DNA of 44,085 nucleotides, taken from positions 1-44,085 of IMG/VR virus record IMGVR_UViG_3300028840_001346; one strand, given 5' to 3'. This stretch comes from a virus. The position numbers were made by a program, and so were the translations under genes. Positions 38,222 to 44,085 of this stretch are shown one piece after another. The notes under the pieces are model-generated. The model saw only the letters and a program-made list of their open reading frames with translations, was not told the DNA's origin and ran no database searches. How positions within the stretch are numbered: position 1 is the stretch's first letter; each line of letters starts with the position of its first letter.

Positions 38222-39704
38222 TCTCGGGCTCCTCGGTTGGTGGGGCTTGTGGTACCTGTGGCACTTGTGGCACTTGCGGAATCAGTGGTTGCGGCTCCGG
38301 CTCGGGTTCCATCTCCTCCATCTTGGCAGCCTCGGCCCGTTTTTCCATGTCCAATACAGTGTCGGTCGAGTAGGCATCCCCGCCGAACCTAGACATTGCC
38401 ACTTCCTCGGGGTCCAGCACTCCGTCTGCAAGGTAGACAGCGTCGGCCTCGGCCTGGGTTTTGCGCGTCTCGGCCTTTTGCTTGTCGGTTTCCTGCCACA
38501 ACGGGTCGAAGCCGTAGCTCCAGTTTTCGGGCTCCTTGCCTTTGGTTGGACCATCCTTCGAAGCAAAGAGGATCTCCAGAATACGGTCGAGGGCCGGCCT
38601 CACCGTCTCTTCTTGCTTGGCTCGAATCTGATCGTAGAAGAACCGGATATCGCTCTCTCCGGTGGCATTGAGCCCGGCTGGGGACTGCCCAAACAGCAAC
38701 GTCGCAGGCATCTCCGCGGCCTCCGCGACTCGGAGCATCAAGCGATCGATGGTCTCTGGCAATCCGCCCATGGGGGTCTGGGCCCGGAAAAAATCCTCAT
38801 CCTCTGCATCGATCGGAATGGCGCGGGCCACCGAACGGCACAAATCCATTGCAACCATCCGGTCGAGGACCAGGTTTCCCTCGCTTTGCATGATGGCGTC
38901 CGCTAGGCCCTTCATTTTCATGACGGCCTGAGAGAAATCCTGGAGCAGATGGGTCACCGCAGACCACGAAATGCCGTAATCCTCCAGCGTTGTCCGCATC
39001 GCCGTGTAGATCGAATCAGCCCAGCCGCCGTTATATTGCATCCTCCGGTGGCTGGTTCGGACACCGTCAATTCGAATCACACGACTAGCGTGGACAGGCC
39101 AGCCATCTGTCACATCAGTGGCGTGTTGCGGCTCCGGCCGAATCTGGTACTCATCGGGCTCGCCGTTCTCCTCATCATCGAGGTCCCCGGTGACCACCTT
39201 GTTGATTTCGCATTCCCACCTGTCATAGACTTTCAAAAATTTGAGCTTTTTAATGTTGTCTAGATTGAGCGGCTCTGTCCGGTCGGAACCGTCGTCAACG
39301 GACATATAGATGAGCGCGCCACCGTGGACACGGGCCCAGGTGATGGCATCGGTGAGCCTAGCCTGGACGCTCAAGTCATCCAGAGCCTGCGAGACTTGCT
39401 TGGCCGTGATCAGCTTGTCGCCTGTGCTCGCCTCTGTCTTGACCTCCTCGCCCTCAACCGAGTCATCCACTTGAAGCGTTATCCACTCCCTGGTCATCTC
39501 GCGGGCCGGAAGCCTGGCGATTTTCTGGGCGGTGTGGTCGCTAGCATACCAGGAGTCAAACTCCTCGCGCGAGCCCTGGACTAGCGCCGGAGAAATCTGA
39601 GTCCCCGTGCGCTTGTCGCGAGATTGACCCAAGCCCGTGATGGTGCTTTTCCAACCATCTTGGCGCCTTGCTCTGGTCTCGGCTTTGTCTTCGGTGTCAA
39701 CCAT
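38214..39704 (-). CDS. portal protein (DUF1073-like)
   Basis: 496 residues, ATG at 39704 with TAGGAG 8 nt upstream. ARLPAREMTREWITLQ, ITWARVHGGALIYM, HASRVIRIDGVRTSH and MPATLLFGQSPAGLNATGESD are the DUF1073 portal pattern. The C-terminus has Glu/Pro and PQVPQVPQVPQ repeats. It forms the ring at the unique vertex, through which the DNA is packaged. Confidence 0.9.
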   Translation of the reverse strand: MVDTEDKAETRARRQDGWKSTITGLGQSRDKRTGTQISPALVQGSREEFDSWYASDHTAQKIARLPAREMTREWITLQVDDSVEGEEVKTEASTGDKLITAKQVSQALDDLSVQARLTDAITWARVHGGALIYMSVDDGSDRTEPLNLDNIKKLKFLKVYDRWECEINKVVTGDLDDEENGEPDEYQIRPEPQHATDVTDGWPVHASRVIRIDGVRTSHRRMQYNGGWADSIYTAMRTTLEDYGISWSAVTHLLQDFSQAVMKMKGLADAIMQSEGNLVLDRMVAMDLCRSVARAIPIDAEDEDFFRAQTPMGGLPETIDRLMLRVAEAAEMPATLLFGQSPAGLNATGESDIRFFYDQIRAKQEETVRPALDRILEILFASKDGPTKGKEPENWSYGFDPLWQETDKQKAETRKTQAEADAVYLADGVLDPEEVAMSRFGGDAYSTDTVLDMEKRAEAAKMEEMEPEPEPQPLIPQVPQVPQVPQAPPTEEPENG

Positions 39705-39715
39705 CTCGTCAGCTC

Positions 39716-41122
39716 CTACATCGTGGCCAGTTTTCGGAGTTTGGCCAGATTACTCGTAGAACACAACATGTGCGCGAGGGAAAGGGCATCCACGTCATCG
39801 TCGTGGCTCGCATCCGGAAAGCCTTCGAGGATGGCAAAAAACGCATCATTCCAAGGGCCCCTAACCACGCGCACGTTGCCAGCTTCGGCCTGCGAAGACA
39901 CCGGCCCTGCATAGGTCACCTTATCCTTGCTGGCCTTGCGGGTCTTGACCGTGTAGCGGGACAGCATCCGAACGAAATACTGCGCATCAGACTTGCCGGC
40001 CGCACCTGGGTCTTCCCAGAAGCCTATCTTGCATTTTTGGCCATCGTAGGCAGCCGTGTTGAGAATGGCCCTTTCGACCCCAAGCGGTCCTTCGCGAAGT
40101 CGCACCACATGCTCGATGACAAAGGAGTCATCTCGCATCCTGCAATAGCGGACTCCCACAGTCCAGTCTGGATCTTTGTTTTCGGGATTCGGCTTCGTTG
40201 CCGCCTTGTCCCAGCACCGATATCGGTCAACTACGTTGCGCGCTGGCGAGCGTTCAATCATCTCGAACATAGACCGGCGGAAATAGAGTCCAGCCGCAGG
40301 CTTGATCAGCCAGTTTCCGCCAAGAAGCCTGGCCCGCTCAACCCGGGGCATCGCGAGAAGCTTGCTCTTGTACTTCGGATCAGCGTCAGTGAGGGCTGGA
40401 TTATCATCGAGGCTTGAGGCGATGAACGTGATTGAATTGGGGGCCTCTGGGTCCTGTTCACAGATGTGGGGGGCCTTTTCCCGGAGTTCCTCCTTGCTGT
40501 CGGCCCAGATAAGCTCGTCATCCGAGTCACGAACGAACCACCGGATTACCCCAGAGCGCTCTGGTATCGGATAGCCGTCCTCGCCTATCCACCACGCAAT
40601 GAGACCAGTCCCGTTGCGATAAAGGAAGGAATCAGGGTCAGGATTGCACGCCGCGCGAACGTATGGCTGGACTCCGCAGGATGATCTAGCTCTAGCGAAC
40701 AGACCCCAAAATTGTTCCTCCTCAAATTGCTCCAGCTGATCGAAAATGATCAGCACATATTGCTTGGACAGATGAGTCGCGATGTCCTTAACGTATTGGA
40801 GATGTGAGAACTCGATGCGGGCCCCCGATGGAAACCGCCAGTCCATCTTGGGCGATTCGCGCGGGACACCGCCCACAGCGGGAAACAGATTGTGGGCCTC
40901 GCGCCAGATGGATCCCGGGCCTGTGAGCTGAGTCGACATGCGCCGGAAAACGACCGCGCCAAACTGCGGGTTGCCGACATGCCTCATTGCCTCCAGAGTA
41001 AGCGCAAAGGTTTTCCCTCCTCCAGCGGCTCCGCCGAAAATGACGATATCCGCAGAGCTGGAAAGGAAGGCCTCTTGTTTGGGCTGGGGCCGGATGACCC
41101 GGGCTGGGCTACTTTCGGCCAT
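39716..41122 (-). CDS. terL: terminase large subunit
   Basis: 468 residues from the ATG at 41122, overlapping the small subunit by 14 nt. Walker A is GAAGGGKT (31-38). Walker B is LIIFDQLEQF (124-133), where Gln129 stands in place of the usual catalytic Glu. Nuclease motifs are RCWDKAATK and HDDDVDALS near the C-terminus. It packages DNA into the prohead and cuts concatemers. The Walker B change is unusual and deserves a check against relatives. Confidence 0.92.
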   Translation of the reverse strand: MAESSPARVIRPQPKQEAFLSSSADIVIFGGAAGGGKTFALTLEAMRHVGNPQFGAVVFRRMSTQLTGPGSIWREAHNLFPAVGGVPRESPKMDWRFPSGARIEFSHLQYVKDIATHLSKQYVLIIFDQLEQFEEEQFWGLFARARSSCGVQPYVRAACNPDPDSFLYRNGTGLIAWWIGEDGYPIPERSGVIRWFVRDSDDELIWADSKEELREKAPHICEQDPEAPNSITFIASSLDDNPALTDADPKYKSKLLAMPRVERARLLGGNWLIKPAAGLYFRRSMFEMIERSPARNVVDRYRCWDKAATKPNPENKDPDWTVGVRYCRMRDDSFVIEHVVRLREGPLGVERAILNTAAYDGQKCKIGFWEDPGAAGKSDAQYFVRMLSRYTVKTRKASKDKVTYAGPVSSQAEAGNVRVVRGPWNDAFFAILEGFPDASHDDDVDALSLAHMLCSTSNLAKLRKLATM

Positions 41123-41492
41123 TGTCTGGCAGGTAGACCACGACATCCAGACCGCGCTCTCCCACTTGCTCAATCTTGTCGACTTGTCCAAGCCATTGCT
41201 TTCCGAGCCAGATCATCATGGTCTTGTCTCCGGCCTCGGCTGATTTCCATTGACGCCGTCGCAAACTGCATTTGCCACGGAGGCTCTTGCGGGCGATGTA
41301 GGCCTCTGCAGTCTCGCCGTGGACGCGCTTGCACGCTCGCGATAGTGTGTCGTCACTGATGCTAAGGACCTCCGCAATTTCGTCTCTGGTGCAATGAATG
41401 GCACAAAGGGCATCAACTTTTTCCCAGTCGATCTCCTTGAGTGGTCGGCCGCGGCCCCTTTTCGGGCCGGCTTTCTTCTTGGCTTTGGTCAT
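41109..41492 (-). CDS. terS: terminase small subunit
   Basis: 127 residues from the ATG at 41492, overlapping the methyltransferase stop as ATGA. A basic N-terminus (KAKKKAGPKRGRGRPLK) leads to a helix-turn-helix (ALCAIHCTRDEIAEVLSISDDTLSRAC), then RRRQWKSAEAGDKTMMIWLGKQWLG, typical of small terminases that recognise the packaging site. Confidence 0.85.
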   Translation of the reverse strand: MTKAKKKAGPKRGRGRPLKEIDWEKVDALCAIHCTRDEIAEVLSISDDTLSRACKRVHGETAEAYIARKSLRGKCSLRRRQWKSAEAGDKTMMIWLGKQWLGQVDKIEQVGERGLDVVVYLPDNGRK

Positions 41493-42718
41493 TTCCGGAC
41501 CGCCTGACCCCCGGTGAGCTGTTCCCAACGCTGAACGATGACGTCACAGTACCCCGGGTCAATTTCCAAGCCTCCGCAGCGACGGCCTAGCTTCTCGGCT
41601 GCGATGAGAGTGGTACCAGAACCGAGGAACGGGTCATAGACCGCGTCGCTTTTGTCGCCGTGGTTGCGTATCGGGCGGGCCATGCATTCTAGTGGCTTTT
41701 GGGTTGAGTGGTTGGACTTGAATTCGCCGCATCCTGTCCTATTGATTTCCCATACCGTGTTTTCTGATTTACCGCCTACCCATTTCGTATTCCCGCGCCT
41801 AACCACATACCAGCAAGCCTCGTGCTTCCAATTGTACTGGGAAAGGCTCATGTTGGCGTTATCTTTCGCCCAAACGATATGAGACCTCACCCACAGACCA
41901 GCCGTGTTCAGTTCTTCTTGGACCACAAGCGCTTCAGTCGGAGCGTGCCACACGTAGCCAACAAGGCCGTGGAACAAAATGAAAGCATCACCCCATCTGG
42001 CGCAATCGTCGTTTGTGACCGTTCCCCTACGCAACCCTTTTAAACGTTTTGTTGCGAAGCGGTCCGCCTCCTTTAGTTCCGGATCATACTCAACCCCATA
42101 GGGCGGGTCGGTCACCATAATGAACGGCTGAACCTGCAACGCAATGCTGGCCATCGCCTCATCCGTCGAGTCGCCACACACGAGAATATGGTCACCCAAA
42201 ATCCACACGTCCCCGGGCTTGGTCACGGGATCAGCCGGGGGCTCCGGTATCGCATCCTGATCCAAGTCGCCAGATGGTTCATCCAACGGGTCAAGGTCAA
42301 TTTTCAGGTCATCCGCCAACGCATCAAACCGAAGCTCCTCAAACTCGTCATCCGACATCCCGGCCCGAATCTCGCGAATGTACTCGTCAATGGTGTCATC
42401 CCAGTCCCCACCGATGTGCTTGTTGTTCGCCGCGAGGCTGGCCTCGTGCTCAAACGCTTCATCCCAGTCCACAATGCGGACCGGGTACTCCCGAGACCCG
42501 ACCCAAACCGAGCCGTCGCGGTACTCTCCGCCCATGGCCTTAAGCTCAACGAGACGCTGGTGACCGCACACAAGTCGCTCGGTCCGCGAGTTAAACGTGA
42601 TCCCGGACAAGTCCCCAAACTTCTCAAGTGAGCGGCTAAGGCCCTTCTTTTCGGCCAGGGTCAGCTTGCGCCGGGGATTCCTGGGGTTTGGCGCCAGGTC
42701 ATCGATGGTTAGTGACAT
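41489..42718 (-). CDS. ParB-like / DNA methyltransferase fusion
   Basis: 409 residues; ATG at 42718. Residues 1-110 are ParB/Srx-like (LAPNPRNPRRK, CGHQRLVELK). The methyltransferase part has DPPYG (204-208) before DPFLGSGTT (about 362-370), the beta-class order of N4-cytosine or N6-adenine enzymes. Fusions of this kind in phages protect packaged DNA from host restriction. The ATG lies 6 nt after the -10 of the late promoter and inside an operator-like palindrome, with no ribosome site, so the mRNA may be leaderless. Confidence 0.9.
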   Translation of the reverse strand: MSLTIDDLAPNPRNPRRKLTLAEKKGLSRSLEKFGDLSGITFNSRTERLVCGHQRLVELKAMGGEYRDGSVWVGSREYPVRIVDWDEAFEHEASLAANNKHIGGDWDDTIDEYIREIRAGMSDDEFEELRFDALADDLKIDLDPLDEPSGDLDQDAIPEPPADPVTKPGDVWILGDHILVCGDSTDEAMASIALQVQPFIMVTDPPYGVEYDPELKEADRFATKRLKGLRRGTVTNDDCARWGDAFILFHGLVGYVWHAPTEALVVQEELNTAGLWVRSHIVWAKDNANMSLSQYNWKHEACWYVVRRGNTKWVGGKSENTVWEINRTGCGEFKSNHSTQKPLECMARPIRNHGDKSDAVYDPFLGSGTTLIAAEKLGRRCGGLEIDPGYCDVIVQRWEQLTGGQAVRK

Positions 42719-42753
42719 ACCAATGGGATACCTTATCCCAGGCAGCGTGTCAA
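42719..42753 (-). promoter_or_regulatory. late promoter with operator-like sites
   Basis: Minus strand: TTGACA (42753-42748), 17 nt, TATCCC (42730-42725), then 6 nt to the ATG at 42718. CATACCAATGGGATA (42716-42730) matches the 8067 operator at 13 of 15 positions. GGGATACCTTATCCC (42725-42739) is an inverted repeat and its left half recurs at 42758-42767, exactly 33 bp away. Confidence 0.6.
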
Positions 42754-42971
42754 AACAGGGATACCTTTTTAGCCTCGGATGGGCCGCAAAAATGGACTAC
42801 CGAGCTACTTGCACTGCCCCCATACAAGCGGTACAGAAGCACAGCCCGGTCTGGAATAGGCAGCTCCCCCGACGAGGCATGCGATTTTCGTATGGCGTTT
42901 GGACTAGGACCTAGTCGATACAGGCCGGGTCTACCACCCGTATACCAGATTCGCCCAGGGAATTCAGACAA
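42754..42971. promoter_or_regulatory. palindrome-rich control region upstream of the late operon
   Basis: No convincing gene: a TTG-started minus frame (42750-42971) has no ribosome site. The region holds GGGATACCTT (42758-42767), CATGCGATTTTCGTATG (42878-42894, arms matching at 6 of 7), the perfect palindrome GACTAGGACCTAGTC (42902-42916) and the operator variant TCTACCACCCGTATA (42930-42944). It separates the end of the early operon from the late promoter. Confidence 0.5.
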
Positions 42972-43133
42972 TCACGACACGACGCGGTAAACGAAAGCAG
43001 CCCAAAGCAAAAGGATCAGGGCCGCGAAGCCAAGCGCCAACCCCTCGCGGATGGCTCGCCGGCGGCGTTGCTCCGCAACAGTCCGCTTTCTCAACCGTTC
43101 CATGATCCGGTCATTTTCGTAGAATCTACCCAC
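42972..43133 (-). CDS. 53-residue single-span membrane protein
   Basis: GTG at 43133 with AAGGAG 7 nt upstream, overlapping the previous stop by 8 nt. A basic N-terminal half (MERLRKRTVAEQRRRRAIRE) is followed by one membrane helix (ALGFAALILLLWAAFVYRVV). The topology is positive-inside with the C-terminus outward. It is the last gene of the early transcript; perhaps a superinfection or holin-like protein, but unproven. Confidence 0.6.
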   Translation of the reverse strand: MGRFYENDRIMERLRKRTVAEQRRRRAIREGLALGFAALILLLWAAFVYRVVS

Positions 43134-43308
43134 CGCGACGCTCCTTGGATTCTTCCTTGGCACAGTCCGCATGGAACCACCGCAGGATACCCCCGTCGTA
43201 GTAGCGGTCACCAGCCAAAATCAGTCCGCCGCATCGCCGGCAAGGGCACTCAGTCACGGCCGTCCGGAGCGGGTAGAGTGTCGGGTCTTTGCGCTTGCGC
43301 TCTCTCAA
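43126..43308 (-). CDS. small zinc-finger protein
   Basis: 60 residues from a TTG at 43308 that overlaps the previous TGA (TTGA) with GGGGA 6 nt upstream; longer in-frame starts lack a site. CPCRRCGGLI and WFHADC give a C-x2-C ... H-x2-C treble-clef-like site, with AGDRYYDGG between, known from small phage proteins. Function unknown; nucleic-acid binding is possible. Confidence 0.62.
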   Translation of the reverse strand: MRERKRKDPTLYPLRTAVTECPCRRCGGLILAGDRYYDGGILRWFHADCAKEESKERRGG

Positions 43309-43586
43309 TGCTTTTCCCCATGGATGACTTTTTCCAGCTCCTCGCCTATGAATATCCGCGTGTTTGGTCCAGGGAGCACTTCGGGGAGCATCGCAACAGC
43401 ACACTCCTCGCCCGCAGCCCTGATATTCATGTCACGGCCACAATGCTGGCAAGTGATGAGCGCCTCATAGTTGAGAGCCAGAGAGGCGATTGCTTTCCGA
43501 CTGACGCTCATGCCTACGCACCCGCATGAACATCTAACCGCGGCAATGAGCACTGCAACTGGCATTTGTTTGTTTTTGGTTGTCAC
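43305..43586 (-). CDS. small zinc-binding hypothetical protein
   Basis: 93 residues from a GTG at 43586 with GAAGG 6 nt upstream; the ATG at 43565 has no site. CSCGC near 19-23 and CQHCGRD near 46 suggest a zinc ribbon. The C-terminus is strand and helix (NTRIFIGEELEKVI). Coupled to the next gene. Function unknown. Confidence 0.65.
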   Translation of the reverse strand: MTTKNKQMPVAVLIAAVRCSCGCVGMSVSRKAIASLALNYEALITCQHCGRDMNIRAAGEECAVAMLPEVLPGPNTRIFIGEELEKVIHGEKH

Positions 43587-43671
43587 TGTTCACCTTCTTG
43601 CTCAAGGCCCGGCCCGGCGGGTCGCCTTCACCGGACCGAGCCAGCCGCCCGCCATGGGCGTTTTGTGGCTG

Positions 43672-44085
43672 TCACCAGACCCCCACCGCGACAGCCTCGC
43701 CAGCTTCGTTCAGATACACCTGTTCAGTGCCCGAGTATTCTTCCTCGCGAGCATCGCCAGGACCAACGTCCGCAGCGCCAAATTCGACCTGCCACAGCGC
43801 ATAGGGACGCCCGGGGTCCGATGGCTCAACCACGGCCTGCGACGCCCACGTCAGCCCAATGGGGCCATCCCAAGCATGGGCCATCCGCTCGACAGCCGTA
43901 GCCCCAGAGCGCAGCGGGGAACCGTCCAAAGCCACCCGAGCAAACGCGAGGCATGGATGAGCGCTGCAATCCACGGCGACCACCTCGCCATCGAGCCCAG
44001 CGTGGTCCAAGCCATCCGTCACCAAGCTCGCCAGTGTGCTCGGGAGGTCCTCCTTGGCCGGTGGTTCGTCATTCCCAACAAGCCG
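43672..44085 (-). CDS. exported or membrane-anchored hypothetical protein, C-terminal part (gene crosses the map ends)
   Basis: Continuation of the frame that starts at 300 on the other side of the join; base 44085 corresponds to 144. Residues after the Pro-rich linker form a compact domain: VAVDCSAHPCLAFARVAL has a CxxxxC pair that may be a disulfide outside the cytoplasm, and TEQVYLNEAGEAVAVGVW ends it in strands. No family recognised. An 85-bp gap without a gene follows. Confidence 0.8.
   Translation of the reverse strand, partial: RLVGNDEPPAKEDLPSTLASLVTDGLDHAGLDGEVVAVDCSAHPCLAFARVALDGSPLRSGATAVERMAHAWDGPIGLTWASQAVVEPSDPGRPYALWQVEFGAADVGPGDAREEEYSGTEQVYLNEAGEAVAVGVW
43942..44085. repeat. 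terminal direct repeat, right copy
   Basis: Identical to bases 1-144 over the full length. See the left copy; joining the two restores one open gene. Confidence 0.95.

Noticed and set aside
42750-42971. Minus-strand 73-codon frame in the late control region
   Set aside because: TTG start without ribosome site, no hydrophobic or domain pattern, and it would cover several palindromes and the late -35.

Overview
The window is one complete genome of a tailed double-stranded DNA phage with a contractile tail (myovirus morphology). It encodes sheath, tube, tape measure, gp25-like wedge, J-like wedge, hub and spike, together with a head module of the DUF1073 portal / DUF2213 protease / DUF2184 capsid / DUF4054 connector / DUF3383 sheath / DUF3277 tube type. 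The first 144 bases are repeated exactly at the end (1-144 = 43942-44085). One reading frame runs unbroken from position 300 through the left end into the right end and stops at 43672. The map is therefore circular or circularly permuted, with a unit of 43,941 bp. The host cannot be named. The sequence is GC-rich, and most genes have good Shine-Dalgarno sites with frequent ATGA, GTGA, TGATG or TAATG overlaps.

All genes but one read on the minus strand. The exception is a small Cro/CI-like repressor (11650-11892, +). It faces an early minus-strand promoter across a compact switch (11477-11649). Going down the minus strand from the switch come: small early proteins (11476-9650); a recombination block (SMC-like ATPase, Fe-S PD-(D/E)XK nuclease, probable annealing protein; 9328-5123); a 420-bp non-coding gap that may hold an origin; replication genes and a VRR-NUC nuclease (4292-2406); and small, zinc-ribbon, coiled-coil and exported proteins that run through the map ends to 42972.

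A 253-bp control region (42719-42971) rich in palindromes precedes the late operon. In transcription order the late operon carries: ParB-like/DNA methyltransferase fusion, small and large terminase, portal, a large head-morphogenesis protein with an ADP-ribosyltransferase-like tail, protease/scaffold, decoration protein, major capsid, connectors, tail terminator, sheath, tube, tape-measure chaperone and tape measure, baseplate, two fibre-like proteins, and a probable lysis module with an M15 peptidase. It ends at 12002, convergent with the repressor, with a GC-rich hairpin between.

The most interesting signals are regulatory. Variants of a 15-bp palindrome (consensus CATACCANNCGTATG) lie in or beside promoters at 2407, 8067, 10786, 11518, 11638 and 42716, with weaker copies at 34771 and 42930. 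Four promoters place the -10 hexamer exactly 6 nt before an ATG, which predicts leaderless transcripts. Two of these share a duplicated leader with a second, Shine-Dalgarno-driven in-frame ATG 33 nt downstream. Other points of note are an 83-bp tandem repeat carrying 12-bp inverted arms, a three-way-junction RNA candidate before the large fibre gene, and the enzyme-like tail on the head protein. No integrase, tRNA, CRISPR array or insertion sequence was seen.
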